NCBI GenBank assembly: GCA_024710405.1
Contig: JANJUV010000015.1
Location: 17,792 to 81,791, forward strand
Source of the DNA: Bacteroidales bacterium
GTDB lineage: Bacteria > Bacteroidota > Bacteroidia > Bacteroidales > F082
Reading direction: 5' to 3'
Length of the DNA stretch: 64,000 nt
The notes beneath the pieces were generated by a model. It searched no databases. It worked only from the letters and a program-made list of their open reading frames with translations, and was not told the origin of the DNA. The position numbers and the translations under genes are program-made. Of this stretch, positions 16,302 to 25,849 are shown piece by piece (position 1 is the first letter of the stretch; the number at the start of each line of letters is the position of its first letter).

Positions 16302-17294
16302 ATGAGTGAACAAATCATACAGATTGACCAGGTAAGCCCGCTGGATATCTACGGCCCCAACGACCTGTACCTCGAACATATAAAATCGCTGTTTCCGAAA
16401 CTCAAACTGATTGCACGGGGTAATTTCCTGAAAGTTACGGGAGAGAAAGAAGAAGTGGACTTTTTCGTGCGCAGGTTCGAGTTGATTATGGTGCATTGCG
16501 AACGGTTTGGAAAAATTACGGACAGCATTATCAACCAGATATTGTCGCCTGACAATGATCGTGATACCCCCATCAGCAAAGCCGAGGCCGATGTGCTTGT
16601 GTATGGCCCGGGCGGACATTCTGTACGTGCCATAACAGCCAACCAGAAAGCAATGGTGAGCAGTATCTCGGCCAACGACATGGTTTTTGCCATAGGGCCT
16701 GCCGGAACAGGCAAAACCTATACTGCGGTTGCTCTGGCGGTACGGGCTCTAAAAAACCGCGAGGTGAAGCGAATCATACTTACCCGTCCGGCTGTTGAAG
16801 CCGGCGAGAATCTCGGCTTTCTGCCCGGCGACATGAAAGAGAAACTTGATCCTTACCTTCAACCCCTCTACGATGCCTTAAGGGACATGCTTCCGACACA
16901 GAAACTGCTCGGTTATCTCGAAGACGGAACCATCGAAGTAGCCCCGCTTGCATTTATGCGCGGTCGCACCCTTGATCAGGCATTTGCCATCCTTGATGAA
17001 GCTCAGAATGCCACCCGCAGCCAACTGAAAATGTTCCTCACACGTATGGGAAAATCTGCAAAATTCATCATCACGGGCGACATTACCCAGATTGACCTGC
17101 CTGCCCGGCAGCCCTCGGGCCTGCTGCAGGCACGCGAGGTGCTCAAAGATATCGAAGGGATTGATTTTATCTATCTTGACGAAAGGGACGTAGTCCGTCA
17201 TAAATTGGTAACCAGGATCATTCAGGCATACAAGAAAGAACAGGAACGAATTAAACCCGAATCAAATAACGAACCCCAATCCCAATCATCATGA
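16302..17294 (+). CDS. phoH: PhoH family ATPase
   Basis: A 330-aa cytosolic P-loop NTPase of the PhoH/PhoL class, related to the N-terminal part of superfamily I helicases. An N-terminal KH-like region of about 100 residues precedes the Walker A motif [16 protein letters not shown]; Walker B is [22 protein letters not shown] and [15 protein letters not shown] are family motifs. A role in RNA metabolism, often alongside YbeY, is known for the family, but ybeY is not visible here. The stop overlaps purC's ATG by 4 nt. Confidence 0.93.
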   Translation: MSEQIIQIDQVSPLDIYGPNDLYLEHIKSLFPKLKLIARGNFLKVTGEKEEVDFFVRRFELIMVHCERFGKITDSIINQILSPDNDRDTPISKAEADVLVYGPGGHSVRAITANQKAMVSSISANDMVFAIGPAGTGKTYTAVALAVRALKNREVKRIILTRPAVEAGENLGFLPGDMKEKLDPYLQPLYDALRDMLPTQKLLGYLEDGTIEVAPLAFMRGRTLDQAFAILDEAQNATRSQLKMFLTRMGKSAKFIITGDITQIDLPARQPSGLLQAREVLKDIEGIDFIYLDERDVVRHKLVTRIIQAYKKEQERIKPESNNEPQSQSS

Positions 17295-18244
17295 CCCATG
17301 CCATTGTAAAAACCGATTTCAGTTTCCCTGGCCTAAAAAGTGTGTACAAAGGGAAAGTACGCGATGTGTATAACATTAACGACAGCCTGCTGATTATGGT
17401 GGCTTCCGACCGTATTTCGGCATTTGATGTTGTCCTGCCCAAAGGAATACCCTACAAGGGTCAGGTGCTCAATCAGATAGCATCTAAATTCCTGGATGCG
17501 ACAAGCGATATAGTACCCAACTGGAAACTCGCCAGCCCCGATCCTATGGTAACCATCGGACATTATTGCAAGCCTTTTCCGGTGGAGATGATTATTCGCG
17601 GATTCCTTACCGGAAGTTCATGGCGTACCTATAAAAGCGGTGCACGCAGCATCTGTGGCGTATCCGTTCCCGATGGCATGAAAGAACACCAGCGTTTCCC
17701 GGAGCCGATCATTACCCCTACAACAAAGGCCGAGACAGGACATGATGAAGACATCACGCGCGAAGAAATCATCAGCAGCGGGCTTGTGTCGGAACAGGAT
17801 TATGCCTTGCTCGAACAATATACCCTGCAACTGTTCGAAAGGGGAAGCCGGATTGCCGCTGAGCACGGACTGATACTCGTGGATACCAAATATGAGTTTG
17901 GAAAGGTTGGCGACACCATTTACCTGATTGATGAAATACACACCCCTGACTCGTCCCGTTATTTTTATGCCGATGAGTATGAGGAACGCTTTGCGAAGGG
18001 CGAACAACAAAAACAGCTCTCAAAAGAGTTTGTGCGCGAATGGCTCATGGACAACGGATTTCAGGGAAAAGAGGGGCAGCAGGTTCCCGAAATGACTGAT
18101 GCATTCGTCCACAGTGTATCCGAACGGTATATTGAGCTTTTTGAACAGGTAACGGGCGAAACGTTTGTGCGGGCAAATGCAGATGATGTGCTGGGCCGTA
18201 TCGAGAAGAACATCAATGATTTTCTGGCATCATACCAGAAATAG
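17291..18244 (+). CDS. purC: Phosphoribosylaminoimidazole-succinocarboxamide synthase (SAICAR synthase)
   Basis: A 317-aa ligase of de novo purine synthesis joining CAIR and aspartate with ATP. Motifs include [29 protein letters not shown] (nucleotide and substrate loop), [26 protein letters not shown] and [13 protein letters not shown]. It is the longer, eukaryote/Bacteroidota-like form. It is coupled to phoH by an ATGA overlap; the aspartase gene elsewhere in the window consumes the same substrate but is not linked. Confidence 0.96.
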   Translation: MTHAIVKTDFSFPGLKSVYKGKVRDVYNINDSLLIMVASDRISAFDVVLPKGIPYKGQVLNQIASKFLDATSDIVPNWKLASPDPMVTIGHYCKPFPVEMIIRGFLTGSSWRTYKSGARSICGVSVPDGMKEHQRFPEPIITPTTKAETGHDEDITREEIISSGLVSEQDYALLEQYTLQLFERGSRIAAEHGLILVDTKYEFGKVGDTIYLIDEIHTPDSSRYFYADEYEERFAKGEQQKQLSKEFVREWLMDNGFQGKEGQQVPEMTDAFVHSVSERYIELFEQVTGETFVRANADDVLGRIEKNINDFLASYQK

Positions 18245-18323
18245 TATCTAAGCGATTTGTGTGAACCCTGCAAACCTGATTGCCACACGAACGATTTCTT
18301 TAAGTGAAAGAAGCAGGCACGGA

Positions 18324-18421
18324 TTACCCGGCTTCGCCTCATGAGATCGCTTCGCTAAGTTATTCGGCTTTGCCTCATGAGAGATCGCTTCGCTAAGTTA
18401 CCCGGCTTCGCCTCGTGAGAT
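18324..18421. repeat. Short tandem repeat, 2.7 units of 36-38 bp
   Basis: Units start at 18324, 18360 and 18398 (the last partial). Each contains TTACCCGGCTTCGCCTCATG followed by a GAGATCGCTTCGCTAAG block, with small internal palindromes (GGCTTCGCC, AGCGAAGCG). It sits between purC and the convergent RHH gene and has no coding potential I can support. It may act as a REP-like RNA-structure element. Confidence 0.8.
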
Positions 18422-18533
18422 GATTTTGCTGATTTGCAAATTCGCGCCAGTAATAGGAGATTACGTGTTCAGCAATTACGATTCCATTAGAAAAAAATCT
18501 TTTTAACCATCATCACAAACTTACTCCTGCCTG

Positions 18534-18722
18534 TTAATCTTCTTTTTCTTTCTGCCCGCCTGACTCATTTTCTTTTTTCAAGCGTTTTGCCTCTTTCAAT
18601 GCACTGCTGATGATCCATTCCAACTGGCCGTTGGTGCTGCGGAAATCATCCGCAGCCCATTTCTCAACGGCTTCCAGAAGCGAAGGATCAATTCGGAGTG
18701 CAAAGGATTTTTTCTGAGGCAT
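18534..18722 (-). CDS. Arc-type ribbon-helix-helix DNA-binding protein
   Basis: A 62-aa small regulator. KKSFALRIDPSLLEAVEKWA is a ribbon-helix-helix strand and first helix, and RSTNGQLEWIISSALKEAKR is the second helix with the conserved N-x-x-L-E-x-I pattern of Arc family repressors. It probably dimerises and binds an operator. It is the last gene of an SPFH, unknown-membrane-protein, RHH operon; autoregulation of that operon is plausible but not shown. No toxin-like partner is recognised. Confidence 0.85.
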   Translation of the reverse strand: MPQKKSFALRIDPSLLEAVEKWAADDFRSTNGQLEWIISSALKEAKRLKKENESGGQKEKED

Positions 18723-18752
18723 CGGTTGAGGGTATTATTTATGAATATGTTT

Positions 18753-19250
18753 CTATGCAGGTATCATTACGAAGTTGTTGCGACTCATCATCGTTCGAAG
18801 CATGAATACCATAAGCACCGTCAAAAGAAGATGCTGTCCGTGTGCTTTTAACCTGGGGCTGAATGTAAGTTCATAATCGGTTGAGAACGATCTCCACCTG
18901 AAGCGCGAAACGATGCTACCCAAAACAAATTTGTCTTTGTCGGCCAGTTCATAGTGGTCTTTCCAGACACTTTTTTTCCGAAAAGTGTAGGTTGCTTTAT
19001 TACCGGTTTCCAGTGTTTCCAGCACAACATTGCCGGTCCAGGTAGTACGCAGACTTACGATTGATTTTGTTCCTTTTCTGACTTCAAAACCTGATTTCCA
19101 AAAACCAAGAGTTTCAATCCGGTATTGGTTGCCATCGGCCAGACTGATTCCTGCCTTTTCTGACCAGCGCGAGTCGTAAATCAGGCTGGCCACTTCAACA
19201 TTGCCTTCAGTGAACAGGATTGTTTTTTTGTCTTTCTGAAACACTTTCAT
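18753..19250 (-). CDS. Unknown protein, Tubby/LURP-one-like beta fold suspected, C-terminal membrane segment
   Basis: A 165-aa protein without a signal peptide. Residues 1-130 are a run of predicted beta strands with many aromatic and charged residues (ADGNQYRIETLGFWKSGFEV, VWKDHYELADKDKFVLGSI), resembling the phospholipid-scramblase/Tubby-like fold in pattern only. Residues about 140-155 (LLLTVLMVFMLRTMM) could be a tail anchor. It is 11 nt downstream of the SPFH gene and 30 nt upstream of the RHH gene, so it probably works with the membrane SPFH scaffold. Confidence 0.55.
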   Translation of the reverse strand: MKVFQKDKKTILFTEGNVEVASLIYDSRWSEKAGISLADGNQYRIETLGFWKSGFEVRKGTKSIVSLRTTWTGNVVLETLETGNKATYTFRKKSVWKDHYELADKDKFVLGSIVSRFRWRSFSTDYELTFSPRLKAHGQHLLLTVLMVFMLRTMMSRNNFVMIPA

Positions 19251-19261
19251 GGCAGTTGTAA

Positions 19262-20146
19262 TTATTGGTGCAGGGTTCCGGTGTTGATTACCGGACTTGC
19301 GTCCTTGTCAGAACATAAAACCACCATAAGGTTGCTCACCATGGCTGCTTTCTTTTCTTCGTCCAGATCAACCAGTTTTTTCTCAGAAAGTTGTTCCAGA
19401 GCCATTTCAACCATGCTGACAGCTCCTTCCACAATTTTGACCCTTGCGGCAATGATAGCTGTGGCCTGTTGCCTTCTGAGCATCGCATTGGCAATCTCAG
19501 ACGAGTAAGCCAGGTAGCTGATACGTGCTTCGATAACTTCAATTCCAGCCATTTGCAACCGTTCCGAAAGTTCGGCTTCAAGTGCCTGATTTACCTCTTC
19601 GCCACCAGCCCTCAGGGTGATTTCGGTTTGCTCGTCATCGAAGTTGTCGTAAGGATAATGACCGGCCAGTTTACGTATGGCTGCTTCGCTCTGGATCTCA
19701 ACATAATTCACATAATCATCCACTTCAAAGGCTGCCCTGAATGTGTCGCGAACCTTCCACACCAGCACAATCCCAATCATGATCGGGTTGCCGATCTTGT
19801 CATTTACCTTGATCGGCTCCGAATTGAGGTTGCGGGCACGCAGCGAGATTTTCTTCTTCACCAGAAATGGATTCACCCAGAAGAATCCGTTCTGACGTAC
19901 CGTTCCTTTGTAGTCTCCGAACAAAACCAACACTGCCGATTCGTTCGGATTGATAACCAGAAATCCGGCCGTAAATACCAGGACAACAGCAAAAACTACA
20001 ATAGCTGTTACCAGCAACCAGGTTAAGCGATGGTCGTTGAAAGTAATTGCAACGTATGCAAACAGACCTGTTACAACCAGTAAAACCGCCAGCATAATGT
20101 ACCCCGACATCGGGCGGATAAATTTCTCTTGTAAATTCTTTTCCAT
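19262..20146 (-). CDS. SPFH/Band 7 domain membrane protein
   Basis: A 294-aa protein with two N-terminal membrane helices (residues about 16-34 and 41-65), followed by the SPFH domain ([19 protein letters not shown] to about residue 225) and a helical coiled region rich in Ala/Glu that includes [23 protein letters not shown] proteins (stomatin, prohibitin, flotillin families) form oligomeric membrane scaffolds and often regulate proteases or other membrane complexes; no NfeD or protease partner is adjacent. It is the first gene of a three-gene operon. Confidence 0.88.
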   Translation of the reverse strand: MEKNLQEKFIRPMSGYIMLAVLLVVTGLFAYVAITFNDHRLTWLLVTAIVVFAVVLVFTAGFLVINPNESAVLVLFGDYKGTVRQNGFFWVNPFLVKKKISLRARNLNSEPIKVNDKIGNPIMIGIVLVWKVRDTFRAAFEVDDYVNYVEIQSEAAIRKLAGHYPYDNFDDEQTEITLRAGGEEVNQALEAELSERLQMAGIEVIEARISYLAYSSEIANAMLRRQQATAIIAARVKIVEGAVSMVEMALEQLSEKKLVDLDEEKKAAMVSNLMVVLCSDKDASPVINTGTLHQ

Positions 20147-20167
20147 TTTGATATTAAATTGATATCA

Positions 20168-20175
20168 CAAAGATA
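20168..20175 (-). promoter_or_regulatory. TATCTTTG -7 box for the SPFH operon
   Basis: The minus-strand TATCTTTG lies 21 nt upstream of the ATG at 20146. Confidence 0.65.
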
Positions 20176-20325
20176 CTACATAACCCAATCGTTTGTCAAG
20201 AGATTTTATATTAATTTTTCATGAATTGATGAATTTTTAAGATTGTTTCGGCAAAGTATTGATTATCAGGGTCAGTGATTGTCCCTGAAATGAGAAAAGA
20301 AATTTCAATGGAAATCGGGTCAGCT

Positions 20326-21885
20326 TCAGAAAAGCAACACCTTTAGCCTGTTGTCGGGCCTGATCTGCCAGCCTTGTTCTTGTTTGTGCAGCACGCCTTT
20401 TTGCAACAGGGTGAGCCTGCTGCCGGTTCCTTTCAGGCTTTGGATGTCGCATACAGGTCTGAGCAGTTCATCCATATTTTCGATGGCCAGCGAAGTACAT
20501 GCGGTATTGTCGGTGAGCAGCACACAACTTGCCATATCACCCGAAACGGGGTCAACAATGATTTTATATAGTGATTTGTTGCTTCGCAGCGATCCGGCAT
20601 CTTCAGGTTTGAAAAAGCCTCCGGTTTCCGGCTTTTCGAAGTAGTACACACCTTCTTCAACCGAACCGGTGTAGCTGATTGCTTCAACAGTTGCAGAGGT
20701 TTCAACAGCCTTTAATACCAAAGTTTCATGCGTTTCTTCAACAGTTACTTCTTTTTGTTCCCTAACCTGCTCCAGAATCGGTTCTGCGGTTTTATCGGGC
20801 TCATTACCTGCAACTTCAATGGCTACATCAACAGTTACCGGCTCCGTTGTTTCACCAGCTGTTTCCGGGTTCATGTCTTCCGAAGGCACAATGGAAGTAT
20901 CTTTTTCATATTCAGTAACAGGTGTTGTTTCAGCAACAGTTTCTGGTTCAGATGGTATGGTTTTTCCGCCCTCATGTTCTTCCTCAACCGGTGAGGTATC
21001 TTCGGTTTCTGCTGAATCTGCAGTGAAGTTATCTGCTGTTATGCTTTGAGATTCTGTATTTTCTTCTGTTGTTGAATCGCTCAGAACATCTTCGGTTTCT
21101 GTTTCGGGAATCAAGGAGTCCGGATAAGCTGCTGGCAGTTCTGAACCATCTGTTGCACCTTTATTGTATTCTTCATGTTTCTGTAATTCATCCTCATCAA
21201 CATCGGGCTGAGGTTCTGCAACAACTTCATTGTCGGCCAGAACCGGTGTTTCAACAATAAAATGTACCGGTTCAGGGATGGAATATTCAGTAATTGATTT
21301 AATAACTTTTTTTTCAGTTGCTTCTTCGACGTTTTCTTCTGCATCCATAAGTTCCAACCCGTGTTCCGAAGCCAGTTCGTCGAGCAGGTTGATAAACCTG
21401 TTTAAATGCTTTTCGTTGCTATTGATGCGTTCGGTGAGCTCGGCCAGCAGCATGTGCACTCCTTTTTTAAAGGCTTCCTGATGTGCCTGTGCAGCCTTAA
21501 CATCTTCATTTAACTTATTCACCCTGAAGATGATGGATTCAAGTTCGTCGGCCAGCTTTGCAGGAACAGTAGCATCTGCCTTGCTTGCTCCGGTTTGCGA
21601 TTGTTGATCGAGCGTTACATCCTCAGTTTTTAATGTAGGTGGCAGAGGCGCATGTGTTGACATTTCCTCAATAACTTTCTGCAAGCGGAATACTTTATAT
21701 TCCAACTGTTTGTGAACCGTATCAGCATGTTCATAGATTTTTTGCTCAAGCTGCACAAACCTGATCCGGTTGTTGTGCCGGTGGATAAGCACAATGGCAA
21801 CCACCAATATGATGCTGAATGCGAATGCAATCAGTATCCAGACTACAGCTGAAATCCCGAACAGGGATTCGAATAAAAGGAGCAT
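20326..21885 (-). CDS. Membrane-anchored coiled-coil protein with long acidic low-complexity region, unknown
   Basis: A 519-aa protein: an N-terminal membrane helix (about residues 7-35), a coiled-coil stretch to about 160, a low-complexity region of Glu/Thr/Val/Pro (about 165-400), and a C-terminal domain of about 100 aa with GVYYFEKPETGGFFKPEDAG and TACTSLAIENMDELLRPVCD. The last part looks globular and is the only segment likely to have a specific function. The frame extends to a TTG at 21903, but the ATG at 21885 fits the promoter box. I do not recognise a family. Confidence 0.65.
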   Translation of the reverse strand: MLLLFESLFGISAVVWILIAFAFSIILVVAIVLIHRHNNRIRFVQLEQKIYEHADTVHKQLEYKVFRLQKVIEEMSTHAPLPPTLKTEDVTLDQQSQTGASKADATVPAKLADELESIIFRVNKLNEDVKAAQAHQEAFKKGVHMLLAELTERINSNEKHLNRFINLLDELASEHGLELMDAEENVEEATEKKVIKSITEYSIPEPVHFIVETPVLADNEVVAEPQPDVDEDELQKHEEYNKGATDGSELPAAYPDSLIPETETEDVLSDSTTEENTESQSITADNFTADSAETEDTSPVEEEHEGGKTIPSEPETVAETTPVTEYEKDTSIVPSEDMNPETAGETTEPVTVDVAIEVAGNEPDKTAEPILEQVREQKEVTVEETHETLVLKAVETSATVEAISYTGSVEEGVYYFEKPETGGFFKPEDAGSLRSNKSLYKIIVDPVSGDMASCVLLTDNTACTSLAIENMDELLRPVCDIQSLKGTGSRLTLLQKGVLHKQEQGWQIRPDNRLKVLLF

Positions 21886-21913
21886 ACCAGGTAAACAATT
21901 CAAAAATGCACTT

Positions 21914-21921
21914 CAAAGATA
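21914..21921 (-). promoter_or_regulatory. TATCTTTG -7 box
   Basis: The minus-strand TATCTTTG lies 28 nt upstream of the ATG at 21885. Confidence 0.6.
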
Positions 21922-22164
21922 TTGCATTTGTGGTATAGTCAACAGAAACAGACATTTTTTATATAAAAATGCTTGTTTAAGTACATTTTTTTACTGTTCT
22001 GCCTGCAGATTTATAAAGGATATGCTGAAAGCATTTAAGCATTTCAGTAATACCTTTTGATAATTGATTTCGGCAATATTTACGAGAAAGTTCACTTCCA
22101 TTCGCTTCATAAGTTTGAATTGTTGTAAGAATACGATTTCAAACTGTGTGAAACAAACGTTTTG

Positions 22165-22296
22165 GTTTTAACCGCAAAGGACGCGGAGATATTAACCGCA
22201 GAGGACACGGAGATAACATCAATATAGTCAGCATATTGGAAGGCAGTTGACCTTTGCGGCCTTTACGGTCTTTCTTTGCGGCCTTTGCGGTAAAAC
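22165..22296. repeat. Inverted-repeat element, CCGCAAAGG type
   Basis: TTTTAACCGCAAAGGACGC on the left is mirrored by GCGGCCTTTGCGGTAAAAC on the right (ending near 22296), enclosing about 95 bp with further CCGCAGAGGACACGGAG copies. It resembles the CCGCAAAGGACGC dispersed repeats common in environmental Bacteroidota. It lies in the roughly 530-bp non-coding stretch between 21922 and 22453, where I see no gene or clear promoter. Confidence 0.75.
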
Positions 22297-22453
22297 ATGA
22301 TTTACATTAACCCCGGTTCCTGTTTCGATTAACCTTCTATCATCACTTTTAATGTAGACATCATCAGGTTTTTCCGCAGAACCTGAATTGCATTAAGTTA
22401 TCAATGAAATGATTGTTTGTATGAAGGGTTTCAGGAGTTCAGACGTGTTACTT

Positions 22454-23320
22454 TCAGAAATCCAGACTGGTGAGCAGATGCTGCAGTTCGGCGGCTTTTT
22501 CAGTATTGTTTTGTGAATTGTAGGCATCGATAAGTCCGTTGACCATTCGGCGGATCATGGTGAGGTTGGTGCATGGTTTAAAGTAGCTTTCACTCGGTTC
22601 AAGGTTCATCTGTTTGATGTACAGGTTGATTTCGTTACGTGTAAACACGGCTCCTTTGTTGAAAGGATTCAGATAGAACAGAACTTCTTCTTCGGGTTCG
22701 TGGTGGTGCTCATCCACGTAAGCAAGAATAAAATGCTTCGGAAGATCAACACCATACACGGGTATTTTGAGACTTTGTGCGATCATCACATAAAGCATTC
22801 CCAGCGAAAGCGAATTGCCTTTGCGGTTGTCGAGCAGGTTTTTCAGGTAAAAATTTTCCGATGAATGAATGTTGCTGGTGTTGCCTCCGAATTTGTTGAT
22901 ATCAAACAACACATGGTTGACCACTTTCACCTTTTCGAGAGCTGTGAGGTTGTTGTTGAGTTCGAGCCAAACTTCCTGTGCGATTCTTCCCACTTCGCGG
23001 GTAACTTTTTCCAGGTCAAGGTCGGGATACTGGAATCGGGTAACCAGCATAAATCCTTTGAGCAGGTCGTTGTTGCCAAATTTACCCCAATTGCTTAGTT
23101 CCGAATAGAGGTGTTCCTGCTGAATGTCGTGAATAATGCTGATAAGTCGCTGCTGGAGGAAATCGTCGAGGGTATTTTCCCATGCTGCTTCGAGCTCAGG
23201 AAGTGCCTCAACACCATAGTCGATGATGCGCCTCGAAACCTGTGCATACATCACTACATCCGGTTCATCTACCAGACTAATCAGTGCACGCAATTCATTC
23301 AGGTCTTTCATAGCCATCAT
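22454..23320 (-). CDS. SirB1-like transglutaminase-core protein
   Basis: A 288-aa cytosolic protein of the SirB1/transglutaminase-like core 2 family. The middle region carries ALEKVKVVNHVLFDINKFGG, then NSLSLGMLYVMIAQSLKIPV and LPKHFILAYVDEHH, the family's conserved blocks. The GNSLSLG loop has Ser where true transglutaminases have the catalytic Cys, as is usual in this family, so it is probably non-catalytic. The tail (TMIRRMVNGLIDAYNSQ) is TPR-like. Function unknown. Confidence 0.8.
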   Translation of the reverse strand: MMAMKDLNELRALISLVDEPDVVMYAQVSRRIIDYGVEALPELEAAWENTLDDFLQQRLISIIHDIQQEHLYSELSNWGKFGNNDLLKGFMLVTRFQYPDLDLEKVTREVGRIAQEVWLELNNNLTALEKVKVVNHVLFDINKFGGNTSNIHSSENFYLKNLLDNRKGNSLSLGMLYVMIAQSLKIPVYGVDLPKHFILAYVDEHHHEPEEEVLFYLNPFNKGAVFTRNEINLYIKQMNLEPSESYFKPCTNLTMIRRMVNGLIDAYNSQNNTEKAAELQHLLTSLDF

Positions 23321-23612
23321 TTGATGATAAATTTACCACAAATTCAATGCCTAAACAACCATTTGGCAAACAAAGTTTAATGTTACCGGCGGTTTTTTGG
23401 TCAGGATAAATGGAAACTGACTGGAGGGTCTTCTATTCTGACATCATTGGCAGAGAAAGTCTGGTGTTTGGATGATAAGAAACAAATCAGAACAGCTTAG
23501 ATAGAGCAAGATATTCAAAAGAAGAATTCATGTGCCGGATAAAATGAACCTTAAGATTAGTGCCTGCCAGAATGTCTGTTTTCACACTCCTACACAGTCC
23601 GAAACACTGATT

Positions 23613-25703
23613 TTATTCTTTTGTTTGGCTTTCCTGTTCGTATATGGCAACGCCGTCAATTGCCAGTTGCCTGATGGTTGTGTCTGCCATAAACAGGCTT
23701 ATGTGCCAAATGTAGCCGAAGTGCGCGCTGATTTCACTTTCCAGACTCACCGCAGCGAGGCTGTCGAGCCCGAAAGAAGTGATAGGTTTGTCCACATCGA
23801 TCTCCTCTTTTGGTATATGTAGTTTTTGGTTGACCCATTGCACCAGCCATGCTTCGAGGTTTTCGTGTGTGATGGTTTCGGCCGGCACGTTGATGTTTTC
23901 AATCCTACTTTCCTTTTCCCAAATGGCAATGGATTGAAGTTCGCCTGTAAGGTAGCCATATTTGGCCACCCTGCGCTGAATCTTCCCTGATGAAGTCAAT
24001 GGTACGCTGCCCGGTCTGAGCAGCACAATGGCATACACCGAAAGTTCGAATTCTTCGGCAATAGTCTGTCGGATGGCAGAAAATATCTCTGATTCAGGCA
24101 GGTTATGCATACTGCTTCGTTCCACTTCCTGAGCTATGACAAGTTGTTCTTCGCCTCTAACGAGAACCGGAAAGGCTGCACCGGCATTTTTTCTCAGGGC
24201 CGGATGGGCTTCTTGTACAGCAAACTCAATATCGGTTGGGTAGAAGTTAACACCCCGGAAGATAAGCAGATCCTTGATGCGGCCGGTGATATAAAGTTCG
24301 TTTCCATCAAGAAATCCCAGATCGCCCGATCTGAAATATTTCACCGTTCCTTCGCCTTTGATCTGCGCGCCGAAGGTGCGGAGGTTTTCTTCTGGTCTGC
24401 CCCAGTATCCCTGAGTTACACCGCTTCCGCTGATCCAGATTTCGCCTGTTTGATGATCAGGCACAGCTTCATAGGTTTCGGGGTGAACGATCCTTACTAT
24501 TGTGTCGAGCCAGGTGTGGCCGCATCCGGTAAGTGTGACGGCATCGGGATGGTGTTCATCCACTTTTTCGATCTTACCCTGCGCCAGGGATTTACTGTTG
24601 ATGGTAACAAAGCGCAACGGACTGAGTTTGTTTCCTCCTGTCACGATCAACACTGTTTCGGCCATACCGTAGCAGGGGTATAACTGCTCGGGTCTGGCAC
24701 CTGCTGCTGCAAAAAAGGATGCAAAATCCTGCATGGTTTTGGCCCGTACCGGCTCTGCTCCGCAAAAAAATGTTTCCATACTGCTCAGGTCGAGTTGTTC
24801 AATCTCAGCTTCAGGAACTTTGTTGATGCAATGATCGAAGCCGAAGTTGGGTCCGCCGGCGGTGGTAACCTTGTATTTTGTTATGGCTTTCAGCCATTTG
24901 AGCGGATCCTGCAGAAACGCGACCGGTGGCATGGTGATACTGAGTGCTCCAATGTAAGGTGCCTGCATGATCGTTCCGATCAAACCCATGTCGTGGTATA
25001 TGGGTAGCCAGTTCATGCCAATGGTTTGTTTGCTGAAACCAAAGGACTGCCTGATGTATTCAGAGTTGTAGAGAATCTGATAATGGGTGATCATGACTCC
25101 TTTGGGTTCACCGGTCGAGCCCGAGGTGTATTGCAGCAGTGCGAGTTCCTGTCCGTTGATGTAAGGGTCGATCCAGGTTGACGGTTCACTTTTAACAGCA
25201 TCTTCGTAACAAATCCAATTGATTGTACGGGATGCGAAATCTGAAGCAAAATTTCGCTCTATGTCCCTGAGCACCTGCTGCGTGGTGAGGCAGACCGAAA
25301 CCCCTGCATTCTCAACAATACTGAAAACACGATAGGAGGATCGGTTGCGTCGGGGCGGATAGGCCGGAACAGCTACCATGCCTGCGTAGAAACACGCAAA
25401 TAATGACACAATGTATGGAATTCCCGGTGGAAAGAAAAGAACAACCCTGTCGCCTTTTTGACCTGTCTGCTGCAAACTGACGGCGACACGGCGAGCCATG
25501 ACATCGAGCTGGCTGAAACTGAGTGATTCACCTTCGTCAGTACCTTCAGGCAAAAACCTGAACACCACATGATCAGGGGTTTCCGCTGCTCTGGACATAA
25601 TTACATCTACCATGCTTGCAACATTTCTGAGCAGCGGATCAGGATGGTGTGTCAGGAAATCGTAGGTGTTGTTATGTAAATTATGCTCGTTCATGATATG
25701 CAC
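23613..25703 (-). CDS. Fatty-acyl-AMP ligase with C-terminal acyl carrier domain
   Basis: A 696-aa two-domain enzyme. The adenylation domain (about 20-600) has the P-loop QYTSGSTGEPKG (191-202), GMNWLPIYHDMGLIG (typical of FAAL proteins), PCYGMAETV and FRSGDLGFL. FAALs activate long-chain fatty acids as acyl-AMP and pass them to an ACP. The ACP is fused at the C-terminus, with the phosphopantetheine Ser at about residue 648 in SFGLDSLAA. No polyketide synthase, NRPS or acyltransferase gene is adjacent, so the acyl acceptor is unknown. A second ATG lies 9 nt inside. Confidence 0.92.
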   Translation of the reverse strand: MHIMNEHNLHNNTYDFLTHHPDPLLRNVASMVDVIMSRAAETPDHVVFRFLPEGTDEGESLSFSQLDVMARRVAVSLQQTGQKGDRVVLFFPPGIPYIVSLFACFYAGMVAVPAYPPRRNRSSYRVFSIVENAGVSVCLTTQQVLRDIERNFASDFASRTINWICYEDAVKSEPSTWIDPYINGQELALLQYTSGSTGEPKGVMITHYQILYNSEYIRQSFGFSKQTIGMNWLPIYHDMGLIGTIMQAPYIGALSITMPPVAFLQDPLKWLKAITKYKVTTAGGPNFGFDHCINKVPEAEIEQLDLSSMETFFCGAEPVRAKTMQDFASFFAAAGARPEQLYPCYGMAETVLIVTGGNKLSPLRFVTINSKSLAQGKIEKVDEHHPDAVTLTGCGHTWLDTIVRIVHPETYEAVPDHQTGEIWISGSGVTQGYWGRPEENLRTFGAQIKGEGTVKYFRSGDLGFLDGNELYITGRIKDLLIFRGVNFYPTDIEFAVQEAHPALRKNAGAAFPVLVRGEEQLVIAQEVERSSMHNLPESEIFSAIRQTIAEEFELSVYAIVLLRPGSVPLTSSGKIQRRVAKYGYLTGELQSIAIWEKESRIENINVPAETITHENLEAWLVQWVNQKLHIPKEEIDVDKPITSFGLDSLAAVSLESEISAHFGYIWHISLFMADTTIRQLAIDGVAIYEQESQTKE

Positions 25704-25728
25704 GTGTAGTTGATTTTGTTGTGGCCGG

Positions 25729-25736
25729 CAAAGATA
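25729..25736 (-). promoter_or_regulatory. TATCTTTG -7 box for the FAAL-ACP gene
   Basis: The minus-strand TATCTTTG lies 25 nt upstream of the ATG at 25703. Confidence 0.65.
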
Positions 25737-25849
25737 CCTTAATTACGCAAACCGTATTTCCAACCATTATATTCCATCCAATCATACAGGTTTATGTGAG
25801 TTTTTTATGAAAAAATGTACTTTCGCAAACTTATATTGTTTCAGATACG

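Noticed and set aside
18324..18421. CRISPR array
   Set aside because: The units are adjacent without variable spacers of proper size, and no cas gene is present. No array is seen elsewhere.
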